DNA of 64,000 bases from Cyclobacteriaceae bacterium (GCA_026129485.1 JAHCHY010000004.1:1-64000); one strand, 5' to 3'. Numbered from the stretch's first letter, positions 1-10,553 are shown. A program made the numbers and translations. The notes: generated by a model not told the origin, from the sequence alone.

Positions 1-2403
1 AGGAAACTGGAGAGACAAAAACTTCTTTCCCTGATCAATATATCCGGGTTATCTGTTGGATTGGCTTGTTTTACCCTGCTCGTTTTGTATTCTTTAAACG
101 AATTCCAGTTTGACCGCTTTCATGAAAATGCAGCCAATATTTATCGCGTATATCAGCAATCAGCCACGCTGGAAGGAAATGGCGTAAAGTACGATGTAAA
201 TCTTCCTGTGCCATTAGGCCCGGCACTAAGACAGGATTTTCCTGATGTACTGGAAGCAATACGTTTCATGGAAACAGGTGATGAGCGCTTCGTGCGGTTG
301 AGCAGCGCAGACATACGCAGAGAAAAGTTGACGTACGCAGATCCCTCATTTTTCTCTGTATTCAGTTTCAAATTCATTCGTGGCAACGCAAAAACCGCCC
401 TGCAAGACATCCGAAATATTGTTGTTACCGAGGAAAAGGCAAAAACATTGTTTGGACATATTGATGTTATTGGCAAAACAATAGAAATACAAATAGAAGA
501 TCGTTTTGAACTGTTTACAATTGCTGCTGTTACTGAAAACGTACCTTCCAACTCATCTATTGGATTTGGAGTATTGGGTAATCTGTCCTTTCTTGAGTCC
601 ACTAAAAAAGGAAGATCGGACGTGAATGATTGGGAAAGTTTTTCCCTACAAACATTCGTGCTGCTGCGTCCTAAAAGTTCCTTGGTAGACAATACAAAAC
701 TTCTTGCCGGTTTCAGGGAAAAATATTACGCTCAATATGACAAGAAGAAGAGTTACTCAAACCCAGATTCTAAACCCCAAACAACGTATGGCTTGCAATC
801 CCTTACGGATATACACGTCAATTCCAAACTTCCGGGGGTAACGGTCGAAAGTGTTCCTTCGAGTAACATATTAACGGTTCTTGGCATAGCCGGTATTATA
901 CTGTTTATTGCTTGCATCAACTTCACCACATTAGCCATTGGAAGGATGGCAGGAAGGGCGAAGGAAGTAGGGGTTAGAAAATTCATTGGTGGCCAGCGAA
1001 GTCAATTGATGGGGCAATTTCTCTCGGAGTCTGTTTTACTTACCGTTATATCAGCAGTTTTAAGCGCACCAATTGTGTGGTACTTACTGCCGTATTTTAA
1101 TCAGCTTTCAGGACGACACCTGGTCTTTACTTTCTCCCTGTACCCTCAGCTATTTTGGATTATCGCAATGATAGTTGTGCTGACGGGGTTTCTGGCAGGC
1201 AGCTATCCTGCTTTCATTTTATCGGGCTTCAATACACTTGACGTGCTCAGGCGAAAAATTCATTTGGGAGGATCCAATCTGTTCACAAAAATGCTGGTAA
1301 CATTTCAATTTGCCGTATCTATTGGATTTATCATAGCGACCCTTGTCATTCTTCAGCAAATAGAATACATGGCCAGCAAGGATCCGGGTTTCAGAAAAGA
1401 CAATATCATTGTAATTAATGCTTCAGAAACTGATAGCAGAAAAATATATCCAGTCTTTAAACAAGCGCTCTTAACAAATACAAACGTTGTTGGTTTGGCA
1501 GGCGCTGAATTCGGCTTGGGCAAAGGCGAGATTACGACTTTTACAAGTTTTATTGAACATGGTAAGGAAAGGCGTTTCTCTGAGTACTATATAGACCATG
1601 ATTATATTAATGTATTGAAAATTCAGATGGTTGTGGGGAGAAACTTTGAACCCGATATAGCTCAGGACACCAGCGCATCCATCATTATTAACGAAGCAAT
1701 GATGAATCATTTTGGATGGACGTTAGAGGATGTAATAGGCCAGAGAATAAAGAGCTATGGGGAAAACAAAATCCCTGTCGTAATCGGGGTAATAAAGAAT
1801 TTCAATTTCAGGCCTCTGGACACTGAGGTAACACCACAGATGTTTCATTCGTTTGCCGGACATTCACCTAACCGCATTTTCGTGCGGGTCAGGCCGGGCA
1901 ATCCGTCCTCAGCAATTTCGGAAATAGAAAAGGCATGGAAAAAACTCGTTCCTGATTATCCTCTGTATTATTCCTTTCTGGATGAAGGAATAGAGAATTT
2001 CTATACTTCAGAAAAACGATGGGGTAATCTTGCGGCCTGGGCCGGGGGGATTTCCATTTTCCTGGCATGCCTCGGGCTTTTTGGCCTTGCCGCACTGTCG
2101 TCAGCTAATCGCACGAAGGAAGTTTGCATTCGCAAAATCATGGGTGCATCAACAGCAGATTCTGTTCTATTGCTGACAAAAGATTTTTTAAAGCTGATAC
2201 TCCTCGCACTGCTCCTTGCTTCCCCGGCTATGGGATTTATTATGAGCAAATGGCTGAGTAATTATGCCTACAGGATTGAAATGAGTTGGCAGGTTTTTGT
2301 CTTGACCGGAGCAGCAACAATATCCATCGGGTGGCTCACAGTCTGCATACATGCAATTAAAGGTGCAGTCGTGAACCCGGTGGATAGCTTGAGAAGCGAG
2401 TAG
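1..2403 (+). CDS. FtsX/MacB-family ABC transporter permease (5' end outside window)
   Basis: The frame is open from base 1 to the TAG at 2401-2403, so the gene starts upstream; the first in-window start-like codon (61) lies inside the first membrane helix. The visible part has an N-terminal helix, a MacB-like periplasmic domain, a first FtsX core near 885-1250 (ACINFTTLAIGR, then a KEVGVRKFIGG coupling motif), a second periplasmic domain and a second FtsX core near 2010-2390 (ACLGLFGLAAL, KEVCIRKIMGAS). It ends in NPVDSLRSE, as do three of the four permeases that follow. Such proteins are inner-membrane permeases that act with a separate ATPase; the substrate is unknown. Whether it carries the LRFLRWFCREDY prefix cannot be seen. 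Confidence 0.9.
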   Translation, partial: RKLERQKLLSLINISGLSVGLACFTLLVLYSLNEFQFDRFHENAANIYRVYQQSATLEGNGVKYDVNLPVPLGPALRQDFPDVLEAIRFMETGDERFVRLSSADIRREKLTYADPSFFSVFSFKFIRGNAKTALQDIRNIVVTEEKAKTLFGHIDVIGKTIEIQIEDRFELFTIAAVTENVPSNSSIGFGVLGNLSFLESTKKGRSDVNDWESFSLQTFVLLRPKSSLVDNTKLLAGFREKYYAQYDKKKSYSNPDSKPQTTYGLQSLTDIHVNSKLPGVTVESVPSSNILTVLGIAGIILFIACINFTTLAIGRMAGRAKEVGVRKFIGGQRSQLMGQFLSESVLLTVISAVLSAPIVWYLLPYFNQLSGRHLVFTFSLYPQLFWIIAMIVVLTGFLAGSYPAFILSGFNTLDVLRRKIHLGGSNLFTKMLVTFQFAVSIGFIIATLVILQQIEYMASKDPGFRKDNIIVINASETDSRKIYPVFKQALLTNTNVVGLAGAEFGLGKGEITTFTSFIEHGKERRFSEYYIDHDYINVLKIQMVVGRNFEPDIAQDTSASIIINEAMMNHFGWTLEDVIGQRIKSYGENKIPVVIGVIKNFNFRPLDTEVTPQMFHSFAGHSPNRIFVRVRPGNPSSAISEIEKAWKKLVPDYPLYYSFLDEGIENFYTSEKRWGNLAAWAGGISIFLACLGLFGLAALSSANRTKEVCIRKIMGASTADSVLLLTKDFLKLILLALLLASPAMGFIMSKWLSNYAYRIEMSWQVFVLTGAATISIGWLTVCIHAIKGAVVNPVDSLRSE

Positions 2404-2405
2404 AT

Positions 2406-2466
2406 CAGTTGACAGTAGGCAATTGACAATAAGCAAAGCACTTGTCAATTGCTTTTTTGTCAACTG
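2406..2466. repeat. nested inverted repeat with T-run between permeases
   Basis: An outer pair CAGTTGACA (2406-2414) / TGTCAACTG (2458-2466) encloses an inner pair GCAATTGACAA (2419-2429) / TTGTCAATTGC (2442-2452), followed by six T. It could act as a terminator for the first permease. It shares the CAATTGAC/GTCAATTG core with the repeat upstream of truA at 16632-16664. Confidence 0.65.
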
Positions 2467-2486
2467 TCAATTATTGAATTGAAAAA

Positions 2487-5138
2487 ATGAAATCAGAAAA
2501 ACCATATCCTCCCAAACCCGCCCTTCGCTTCCTCCGCTGGTTCTGCCGGGAAGATTACCTCGAAGAAATAGAAGGCGATCTGACGGAAGTTTTCAGGAAG
2601 GAATCAGAAAATTCTCCGAAGTGGGCAAAGTGGAAATTTGCCTGGAGCGTGATCCGGTATTTCAGGCCGGAGTTTATGAAGTCAATAAAAAATTATCAAC
2701 CAAATGCTTTCGGTATGTATAAAAGCTATTTCAAAATCGGGTGGAGAAATCTTTTAAGGAATAAAGGATACTCGTTTATCAATATTGGCGGGCTTGCAAC
2801 CGGTATGGCGGTGGCTACGCTCATTGGCTTGTGGGTATTTGATGAACTGTCTTACAATACCTACTTCAAAAACTATGACCGCATTGCCCAGGTAACAAAG
2901 GCAGTCCGCTTTGAAGGGCAGTATTATATGGGTCAGCAGTATTTGCCTTATCCGCTTATCGAAGAGCTGCAAAGCAGTTATGGTCATAATTTCAAGCATG
3001 TAGTGCCCATTTCAGGCCCAGGAGGTTTTGGCGCAGTATTATCCACGCCCGACAAAATGCTGACCAAAACCGGGATGTACATTGGCGAAGGAGCACCGGA
3101 GATGTTTACGTGGGAGATGGTATATGGAAATTGGTCAGGGCTGAACGACCTGCATGCCATCATGATCTCCGAGTCCGTTGCAAAGGCTTTCTTTGGCGAT
3201 AGCGATCCGTTGGGGAAAGCGATGAAGATCAACAACAATACCGAAGTAACCGTTACCGGGGTTTTCAAAGACTTCCCGAAGAATACGGAATTCTACGGCA
3301 TTCAGTTTTTCGAGCCGTGGAATTTTTATCTCGCAGATGCCACCTGGGTCAGGCAACAGAGATGGGAAAATAACTTTCTATGGATATACGTGGAGATAGC
3401 GCCTAACAAAACGATGGATGAAGCAGCAGCCAATATCAGGAAGGCCGAGATGAAAGTCATTCAGCAGCTCGATTATATGAAAAGTGTATGGCAGAACGAC
3501 TATGACCTGTTGCTGCATCCTATGCGCGACTGGCGCCTGTACTCCAGCTTTAAGGACGGGAAGCTTCAAAACGGCCCTGTTCAATTGGTTTGGTTTATCG
3601 GGTCGATTGGCGTGTTTGTCCTGCTGCTTGCCTGCATCAACTTCATGAATTTGTCCACGGCACGCTCGGAGAAGAGAGCAAAAGAAGTGGGCATCCGGAA
3701 AACGATCGGTTCCATCCGTACCCAGTTGGTCGGTCAGTTCTTCAGCGAATCTTTTTTGGTAGTGCTGCTTTCATTTGCAGTGGCCGTTACATTGGTGTAT
3801 GCCACATTGCCCTGGTTCAACCAGCTATCGGCAAAGGAGATAAATTTGCCCCTGAGCAATTCCTGGTTCTGGCTGAGCAGCATGTTTTTTATTTTGGTTA
3901 CCGGGTTCCTGGCAGGAAGCTATCCCGCATTATACCTGTCATCGTTCAACCCCATAAGCGTATTGAAAGGCACATTTCGTGCGGGGCGATTGGCATCTCT
4001 TCCGCGAAGGGTTCTGGTGGTGATTCAATTTTCTGTTTCCGTCATGCTCATCGTATGCACCGGTGTGATTTACCAGCAGTTGCTGTTTGTCAAAGACCAG
4101 CCGGTGGGTTATACACGCGAGGGCCTGATTATGATGAGAAAGAGATCGAATGACTTCAATACAAAAGCGGAAACGCTTCGCACAGAGCTGAAAAAAACAG
4201 GTATGGTTTCGGAGGTCGCAGAATCAGGAGGGAATATAACCGGTACGTGGTCGCACAACGGGGGATATGAGTGGGAAGGAAAAGACCCCGACTTTGAAGC
4301 AAGCTTCGCTACGCTGAATGTTTCGCCTGAATTCGGCAAAACCGTTGGCTGGGAATTTATTGAAGGCCGGGATTTCTCACCGGATATTGCGAGCGATTCA
4401 GTCGGGATTATTTTGAACGAAGCAGCCGCAAAATACATGCAGTTGAAAGACCCGGTAGGAAAAACGATGCGCTGGAGCTGGGCTAACCATGTCTGGGGTA
4501 AGGATCCGGAATTTCACATTGTAGGGGTAATAAAAGATATGGTCATGAACTCACCCTTCGAGCCGGTAAAGCCTACCTTGTATTTCACGTATGGCTATGA
4601 GCGGGTGTTGCTTATGCGTATTACGCCCGGGGTAAGCGCAAGTGAAGCCTTGCCCAAAATTGAAAAGGCGTTTGCCGAAGTGATCCCCGACATCCCGTTC
4701 GATTATACATTTGTTGACGATGAGTTCGCGGCTAAATTCTCCAATGAAGAACGTGTAGGTCAACTGGCAGCTTTGTTTGCCGCGCTGGCGATCTTTATCA
4801 GTTGTCTCGGGTTGTCCGGCCTCGCCTCTTTTGTTGCCGAACAGCGCACGAAAGAGATCGGCATACGAAAGGTGTTGGGAGCTTCCGTAGTCAATTTATG
4901 GAGAACGCTTTCGCAGGAATTTGTTGTGCTGGTCATACTCTCCTGTGCAATCGCAATACCGCTTTCGTATTACTTACTATACCAGGCATTGAAAAATTAT
5001 GAAATCAAAACAGGTATAGGCTGGTGGATTTTCGCCATGGCCATGGGCGGGGCATTGCTGATCACGCTGATAACGGTGAGCTTTCAGGCAGTGAAGGCAG
5101 CGATGGCAAACCCGGTGGACAGCCTGCGCTCGGAATAA
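2487..5138 (+). CDS. FtsX/MacB-family ABC transporter permease with N-terminal prefix domain
   Basis: This 883-residue permease starts with a soluble prefix (about residues 11-68: LRFLRWFCREDY, EEIEGDLTEVF, RYFRPEFMKS) almost identical in the next three genes. After it come a first helix (about 97-118), a MacB-like periplasmic domain, a first FtsX core (about 365-500, LLACINFMNLSTA, KEVGIRKTIGS), a second periplasmic domain and a last FtsX core (about 755-875, KEIGIRKVLGAS), ending NPVDSLRSE. About 880 residues is usual for prefix-bearing two-core permeases of Cytophagales. The body is closest to the permease at 10618, whereas the first residues (MKSEKPYPP) resemble those of the gene at 7899. 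No ATPase gene lies nearby. Substrate unknown. Confidence 0.92.
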   Translation: MKSEKPYPPKPALRFLRWFCREDYLEEIEGDLTEVFRKESENSPKWAKWKFAWSVIRYFRPEFMKSIKNYQPNAFGMYKSYFKIGWRNLLRNKGYSFINIGGLATGMAVATLIGLWVFDELSYNTYFKNYDRIAQVTKAVRFEGQYYMGQQYLPYPLIEELQSSYGHNFKHVVPISGPGGFGAVLSTPDKMLTKTGMYIGEGAPEMFTWEMVYGNWSGLNDLHAIMISESVAKAFFGDSDPLGKAMKINNNTEVTVTGVFKDFPKNTEFYGIQFFEPWNFYLADATWVRQQRWENNFLWIYVEIAPNKTMDEAAANIRKAEMKVIQQLDYMKSVWQNDYDLLLHPMRDWRLYSSFKDGKLQNGPVQLVWFIGSIGVFVLLLACINFMNLSTARSEKRAKEVGIRKTIGSIRTQLVGQFFSESFLVVLLSFAVAVTLVYATLPWFNQLSAKEINLPLSNSWFWLSSMFFILVTGFLAGSYPALYLSSFNPISVLKGTFRAGRLASLPRRVLVVIQFSVSVMLIVCTGVIYQQLLFVKDQPVGYTREGLIMMRKRSNDFNTKAETLRTELKKTGMVSEVAESGGNITGTWSHNGGYEWEGKDPDFEASFATLNVSPEFGKTVGWEFIEGRDFSPDIASDSVGIILNEAAAKYMQLKDPVGKTMRWSWANHVWGKDPEFHIVGVIKDMVMNSPFEPVKPTLYFTYGYERVLLMRITPGVSASEALPKIEKAFAEVIPDIPFDYTFVDDEFAAKFSNEERVGQLAALFAALAIFISCLGLSGLASFVAEQRTKEIGIRKVLGASVVNLWRTLSQEFVVLVILSCAIAIPLSYYLLYQALKNYEIKTGIGWWIFAMAMGGALLITLITVSFQAVKAAMANPVDSLRSE

Positions 5139-5178
5139 GTTACCGGTTTCCAGTAACTAGTAACTGGAAACCGGTAAC
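5139..5178. repeat. inverted repeat, GTTACCGGT family
   Basis: Perfect 16-base arms GTTACCGGTTTCCAGT (5139-5154) and ACTGGAAACCGGTAAC (5163-5178) flank an 8-base loop. It starts right after the stop codon of the upstream permease. The same arms recur at 10554-10600, again directly before a permease gene, with near-identical downstream flanks. No T-run follows, so a classical terminator is doubtful. Confidence 0.85.
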
Positions 5179-5195
5179 AATTAGAAAATGAATTT

Positions 5196-7817
5196 ATGAA
5201 AGAAACTTCAACGCCACCCCAACTCCCCCTCCGCTTCCTCCGTTGGTTCTGCCGCGAGGATTACATCGAGGAGATAGAAGGAGATTTAACAGAGGTTTTC
5301 AGAAAGGAATCTGAAAGCTCTCTCAGATGGGCGAAGTGGAAATTTGTATGGAGCGTAATCCGGTATTTCAGGCCGGAGTTTATGAAGTCGTTAAAAAATT
5401 ATCAACCTAATACTGTCGGTATGTATAAAAGTTATTTCAAAATCGGGTGGAGAAACCTGGCGAAGAACAAACTTTTCAGTTTGATCAACATCAGCGGAAT
5501 GGCAATTAGCATAGCCTCATTCCTGCTTATCATGCTTTTTGTTTATGATGAACTTCAGTTTGATAAGCACGTGGAACACTATTCTCAAAAGTACAGGGTT
5601 TTCACCGAAGGACGGGCGGAAGATGGAAGCCTGAGAAAGCAATCTATGATACCCCCCATGATTGCGCCAACAGCAGCAGCCGAATTTCCTGAGATAGAAT
5701 CGTACACCCGGTTCCTGAAATTTAATTTCCCAATCCTTTTTGGGGTCGGGGATAAGAAACTGACCGAACGCAAGGGTGGATACGCAGACGCAACCATCTT
5801 CGACATGTTTAGCCTGAAACTGTTGGAAGGAGATGCCCGGACGGCACTAAAAGAACCCAACACGATTGCCATTAGCCATACGCTCAAACAAAAATATTTT
5901 GGAGATAAGCCCGCGTTTGGTGAACAAATCGTAGTAGGCAGTCAGGCTAATAAAGTAACCGCAGTGTTCGAAGACTTCTCATCTCATTCCCATCTTCAAC
6001 TGGATTACTTCCTGCCCATGGAAGAATTTATAAGAGGCCAGCCCCAGCGTATGCAACGCTGGACGTGGAGTCAGTTTCACACCTATATCAAATTAAAGGA
6101 AGGTACAGACATCGCGGCATTGGAAAAGAAAATGGGAGATATGGTTATCCGGAATACAGAGTCGGAGCAACGCCAGTTCTTACCGCGGCTTATGCCTGTT
6201 GAAAAAATCCATCTCCATGCCTACGACCACTTGTGGGATATTGCCGTTCGTGGGAATATACAGACCTTTTATATCCTCCTGGCGACTGCCCTGTTCATCA
6301 TCATTATCGCTATCCTGAATTTTATAAATCTTTCCACCGCCCGTGCAGTGAACCGGGTGAAAGAAGTGGGCGTGCGTAAAGTAATCGGAGCATTCCGTAC
6401 CCAACTCATCAGCCAATTCATTAGCGAATCGGTGATCATCGCTGTGATTGCATTGATATTGGGTGGAGCCCTGGCCAGCCTGACGCTTCCCCACCTGAAT
6501 GTATTTACGGAAAAGAACATTCCATTAAATCTTTTCATGGATCCTTTCGTAGTGGTTTGCCTGGTTGGTTTTGCATTGCTCATGGGCGTGGCGGCTGGTG
6601 CATATCCGGCTTTTTATGTTTCGGGATATAATCCTGTACGGGTTTTATCCGGCAGGTCCTCCGGGCAATCAGGAAAAACGCTGTTAAGAAAGGGGCTTGT
6701 TGTCTTTCAATTCATGCTCTCCTTTTTCTTGATCATAGCGGCTACTGTTGTTTCTGATCAGCATACTTATATGCGCACGGCCAAGATGGGGTTTGATAAA
6801 GATAACCAGGTTATTGTTCAACTACGGGGGGATATGAGACGAACCTTAGAGGCTACCAAGCAATCATTCCTCGATCACCCTGGCATAATCAGCGGCTCTA
6901 TGGGTTATGGCTTACCCGGTGAAGCTTTTGCAGGCGATGGCATCATCGACAAAGTAACTAATAAAGAAATGGGCATAAGCATGCTCACTGTCGATCACGA
7001 TTATGTGAAGACCCTGGGGTTGGAGATTATTGCCGGCCGGGATTTTTCGAAGGAGTTCCCGGCCGATGAAAAAAATGCCTTTTTAGTGAGTGAGCGAGCC
7101 GCAGAAATGCTGGGTTACGATAAGCCTGAGGACGCCATCGGGCACGCAGTTGCCTGGAACCGGTGGGATGCACCCGACTCTTTAAAGGAAGGGAAAGTTA
7201 TAGGCGTAGTGAAAGACATTCAACTTAACAGTATGCGCGAAACGATAAACCCGGTGATCTTACATGTATTTCCTTTCGCCTACAACACCCTCACCATGAA
7301 GGTTCACCCGGACAACGTTCCTTCTGTAATCACTCACCTGGAGAACACCTGGAAATCCTTTAACACCGAATGGCCTTTTGAGTACCGTTTCCTGGACGAA
7401 AACTTTGATCGTATGTACAAGTCGGAGGAGAAACTGGCAACGCTGTTCACCTTGTTTACCACGTTTACCATTTTTGTGGCCTGCCTGGGGTTATTCGGAT
7501 TAGTGGTGTACAGCACATCGCAGAAGTATAAGGAAATAAGCATACGGAAAATATTGGGTGCAAGGGAAGTTAATATCGTGCTGCAACTTGGCAAGAGCTA
7601 CATGTTGCTGATAGTCATTGCATTCATCGTAGCGATCCCCGTCAGCTATTATGCGGCTTATGAGTGGCTTCAAAAATTCGCGTTCCGGATTCCCATTACT
7701 CCTTTGCTTTTTATTAAGACCGGGTTGTTCATTATAATAATATCAATACTGACGGTAGGAATCCAGTCTTTGAAAGCGGCAAGAGCAAATCCTGTGGACG
7801 CACTTAAAGAGCAGTGA
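5196..7817 (+). CDS. FtsX/MacB-family ABC transporter permease with prefix domain
   Basis: 873 residues with prefix (LRFLRWFCREDYIEEIEGD), first helix, MacB-like periplasmic domain, first FtsX core (about 345-490, AILNFINLSTA, KEVGVRKVIGA), second periplasmic domain and C-terminal FtsX core (about 750-865, ACLGLFGLVVY, KEISIRKILGA). The end is NPVDALKEQ rather than NPVDSLRSE. The start MKETSTPPQ and the 17 bases before it nearly match those of the gene at 10618, yet the body is clearly different from that gene after about residue 90. The member most divergent in its membrane body among the four prefix-bearing genes. Substrate unknown. Confidence 0.92.
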   Translation: MKETSTPPQLPLRFLRWFCREDYIEEIEGDLTEVFRKESESSLRWAKWKFVWSVIRYFRPEFMKSLKNYQPNTVGMYKSYFKIGWRNLAKNKLFSLINISGMAISIASFLLIMLFVYDELQFDKHVEHYSQKYRVFTEGRAEDGSLRKQSMIPPMIAPTAAAEFPEIESYTRFLKFNFPILFGVGDKKLTERKGGYADATIFDMFSLKLLEGDARTALKEPNTIAISHTLKQKYFGDKPAFGEQIVVGSQANKVTAVFEDFSSHSHLQLDYFLPMEEFIRGQPQRMQRWTWSQFHTYIKLKEGTDIAALEKKMGDMVIRNTESEQRQFLPRLMPVEKIHLHAYDHLWDIAVRGNIQTFYILLATALFIIIIAILNFINLSTARAVNRVKEVGVRKVIGAFRTQLISQFISESVIIAVIALILGGALASLTLPHLNVFTEKNIPLNLFMDPFVVVCLVGFALLMGVAAGAYPAFYVSGYNPVRVLSGRSSGQSGKTLLRKGLVVFQFMLSFFLIIAATVVSDQHTYMRTAKMGFDKDNQVIVQLRGDMRRTLEATKQSFLDHPGIISGSMGYGLPGEAFAGDGIIDKVTNKEMGISMLTVDHDYVKTLGLEIIAGRDFSKEFPADEKNAFLVSERAAEMLGYDKPEDAIGHAVAWNRWDAPDSLKEGKVIGVVKDIQLNSMRETINPVILHVFPFAYNTLTMKVHPDNVPSVITHLENTWKSFNTEWPFEYRFLDENFDRMYKSEEKLATLFTLFTTFTIFVACLGLFGLVVYSTSQKYKEISIRKILGAREVNIVLQLGKSYMLLIVIAFIVAIPVSYYAAYEWLQKFAFRIPITPLLFIKTGLFIIIISILTVGIQSLKAARANPVDALKEQ

Positions 7818-7833
7818 ATAAAATCGTTGGCAA

Positions 7834-7867
7834 CGGCAATTAACAGTTAATCACTTTTGAATTGCCG
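7834..7867. repeat. inverted repeat before the fourth permease
   Basis: CGGCAATT (7834-7841) pairs with AATTGCCG (7860-7867); outside them GTTGGCAA (7826-7833) can pair imperfectly with TTGTCAAC. Every permease junction in this array holds a palindrome. This one overlaps the far upstream TTG (7857) of the longer possible reading of the next gene, which argues against that start. Confidence 0.6.
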
Positions 7868-7898
7868 ATTTGTCAACTCTAAAAAACAAAAGAGAGAA

Positions 7899-10553
7899 TT
7901 GAAACCAGAAAAACCATACCCACCCCAACGAGCCCTTCAGTTTCTCCGCTGGTTCTGCCGCGAGGATTATATCGAGGAGATTGAAGGGGATTTAACAGAG
8001 GTTTTCAAAAAGGAATCTGAAAATTCTCCCAAGTGGGCGAAGTGGAAATTTGCCTGGAGTGTCGTCCGGTATTTCAGGCCGGAGTTTATGAAGTCGTTTA
8101 AAAATCACTATCAACTTAATGCATACGGTATGTATAAGAATTATTTCACAATTGCCTGGAGAACCTTCCTGCGGAGCAAAGGTTATTCCATGATCAACAT
8201 ATTGGGGCTTGCCATCGGCTTGTCCGCCTGCCTGCTCATCGCGCTTTATGTGCATCATGAGCTTAGCTATGACCGGTTCCACGAAAAGGCAAACCGGATT
8301 TACCGTGCTGACATAGAAATCAAGTTTAGTGATAATCACATAGATTTAGCAGTAGCCAATCCGCTCTTCGGGGAAACGGCCAAAACGGATTTTTCACAGG
8401 TTGAGCAAACAACGCGTTTACGGTGGTATGGCAGCTTCTTAGTTAAAAAAGGTGATGTTAACATTCGCGAGGGTAATATAGCCTGGGCCGATTCTACCTT
8501 GTTTGATGTATTTACGTTACCCATGATACACGGTAATCCAAAAACTGCGTTGACGGAGCCCAACACGATTGTTATTACGGAATCGGTGGCGAGAAAATAT
8601 TTTGACAGTACGGATGTAGTGGGGCAGACTTTAACGATCAACAACACGAAGAGCAGAAAAATAACCGGGGTGATCAAAGATATTCCGTCAAACTCACATT
8701 TCCGGTTCACGAGCTTTGTTCCGATAATTGAAGACGAATATGCCAGCGAAGTTACCTGGGCGGGCAGTCAAAGCTGGAATACCTATTTGCTGCTAAGTCC
8801 CGGTGCAGATGCAGAAGCGCTTGTTCCCGAGCTCAATAAAATGCTTGATCGCCACCTGGAGCCTGAACTAAAGAATATCATTAATAAAACAGTGGATGAA
8901 TTTAAAAGCGGGGGTGATTACTTTAAAGCAAGCCTGACTAAGCTTGAAGACATTCACCTGCGCTCCAACAAAATTGGCGAGCTGTACGGAGGCGGAAACC
9001 TGCAATACATCTACATATTTTCTGTGATAGCCTGCTTTATCCTCATGATCGCTGTTATCAATTTTATGAACCTCGCCACCGCACGGTCGGCCAGCCGAGC
9101 GCGTGAAGTAGGCGTGCGAAAAGTACTGGGTTCGCTGAGGAGCAACCTCATTCAGCAATTTATTACCGAATCATCCCTCACCTGCGTTATCGCCATGTTG
9201 CTGTCTGTCGCGATCACATTTTTAAGCCTTCCGCTTTTTAATGAGCTGACCGGCAAAGTTTTTGAATTTAATACCTTGCTATCCCCATCCGTGATCACCC
9301 TGCTGGCAGCGCTTACCATAGGTGTTGGCCTGCTGGCCGGCAGCTATCCTGCATTTTATTTATCGGCTTTTCAGCCTGTATCGGTTTTGAAAGGAAGCAA
9401 AACAGGCCATGTTAAAAAATCTTTCTTCCGCAATGCGTTGGTGGTGTTCCAGTTTTCCGCCTCGGTGCTGCTGATAGCCGGAACGTTGATCGTGTTCATG
9501 CAGATGCAATACATCCGCGAAAAAGACCTGGGGTATAACCGCGAGCAGATCCTGATCCTCAACAATACCGGTCAGCTTGGCAAGCGGATCGAACCAATCA
9601 AAAACAGCTTGTCGCAAACCAGCGGTGTGGAAAACCTGACCGTAACCGGATACCTCCCTGTAAATTATTACCGCAATAACAATACATTATTCACCACGCC
9701 ATCATTGGATATAAAGAGTGCCATTAGTTTGCAGACGTGGACCATCGATGAAAATTATCTTCCAACGATGGATATGAAATTGATGGAGGGGCGCAATTTT
9801 GTGAAGGGAAAGACCGACAGCGCATCCATTATACTGAATGAATCCGCTGCAAAATTTCTCGGCCACGAGAACATCCTGGAGAGAAAGCTCTACCGGCTAA
9901 TAGACGAAGAAACGAAGACCGTAACGGAATATCGCATTGTAGGTATTGTAAAAGATTTCAATTTCAGCTCGTTGAGAGAACAGGTTAAGCCGCTCGCGTT
10001 TTATTATGGTTCCGACCAGGGCGCTCTTACAATAAAGCTCAGCACCACGGACATTCCCGCATTACTGTCAACCATCGAGAACCAATGGAGATCAGTAGCG
10101 TCCGACCTGCCGTTTGAGTACAGCTTTATGGATGCTGACTTCGACAATTTATACAAAGGTGAACGTCAGATCGGAAAGCTGATCACCATTTTTGCTTCAC
10201 TGTCCATTTTCATTTCATGTTTGGGCTTGTTTGGACTGGCCACTTATATAGCAGAACAGCGAACGAAGGAGGTTGGCATAAGAAAAGTATTGGGTGCTTC
10301 TGTATCGCGGATCACTGCCTTGCTATCGAAAGACTTTGTCAGGCTGGTATTGCTTGCCGTTGTTATGGCCACACCGCTTGCTTACTATTTTACGTATCAA
10401 TGGCTGCAAGGCTTTGCTTACCGGATCGAGCTGCCGTGGTGGGTATTTATCCTGTCGGGAGTAATTGCGCTGATTATAGCCATAGCTACCGTTAGCTTTC
10501 AGGCCATTAAAGCTGCGATGGCGAACCCGGTAGATAGTTTGAGAAGTGAATGA
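7899..10553 (+). CDS. FtsX/MacB-family ABC transporter permease with prefix domain
   Basis: The TTG at 7899 is chosen as start because TTGAAACCAGAAAAACCATA aligns with the ATG start of the gene at 2487; the longer reading from TTG 7857 begins inside an intergenic inverted repeat. About 884 residues: prefix, first helix, MacB-like periplasmic domain, first FtsX core (about 375-510, AVINFMNLATA, REVGVRKVLGS), second periplasmic domain, last FtsX core (about 765-875, SCLGLFGLATY, KEVGIRKVLGAS), ending NPVDSLRSE. The first helix and periplasmic domain are more like the partial gene at position 1 (DRFHE, NIYR) than the 2487/10618 pair. Substrate unknown. Confidence 0.9.
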   Translation: MKPEKPYPPQRALQFLRWFCREDYIEEIEGDLTEVFKKESENSPKWAKWKFAWSVVRYFRPEFMKSFKNHYQLNAYGMYKNYFTIAWRTFLRSKGYSMINILGLAIGLSACLLIALYVHHELSYDRFHEKANRIYRADIEIKFSDNHIDLAVANPLFGETAKTDFSQVEQTTRLRWYGSFLVKKGDVNIREGNIAWADSTLFDVFTLPMIHGNPKTALTEPNTIVITESVARKYFDSTDVVGQTLTINNTKSRKITGVIKDIPSNSHFRFTSFVPIIEDEYASEVTWAGSQSWNTYLLLSPGADAEALVPELNKMLDRHLEPELKNIINKTVDEFKSGGDYFKASLTKLEDIHLRSNKIGELYGGGNLQYIYIFSVIACFILMIAVINFMNLATARSASRAREVGVRKVLGSLRSNLIQQFITESSLTCVIAMLLSVAITFLSLPLFNELTGKVFEFNTLLSPSVITLLAALTIGVGLLAGSYPAFYLSAFQPVSVLKGSKTGHVKKSFFRNALVVFQFSASVLLIAGTLIVFMQMQYIREKDLGYNREQILILNNTGQLGKRIEPIKNSLSQTSGVENLTVTGYLPVNYYRNNNTLFTTPSLDIKSAISLQTWTIDENYLPTMDMKLMEGRNFVKGKTDSASIILNESAAKFLGHENILERKLYRLIDEETKTVTEYRIVGIVKDFNFSSLREQVKPLAFYYGSDQGALTIKLSTTDIPALLSTIENQWRSVASDLPFEYSFMDADFDNLYKGERQIGKLITIFASLSIFISCLGLFGLATYIAEQRTKEVGIRKVLGASVSRITALLSKDFVRLVLLAVVMATPLAYYFTYQWLQGFAYRIELPWWVFILSGVIALIIAIATVSFQAIKAAMANPVDSLRSE

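Noticed and set aside
3590-4153. A 187-codon open frame on the plus strand inside the second permease
   Set aside because: It lies entirely within a conserved permease gene in another frame, and its translation has the Cys/His/Pro-rich look of an out-of-frame reading.
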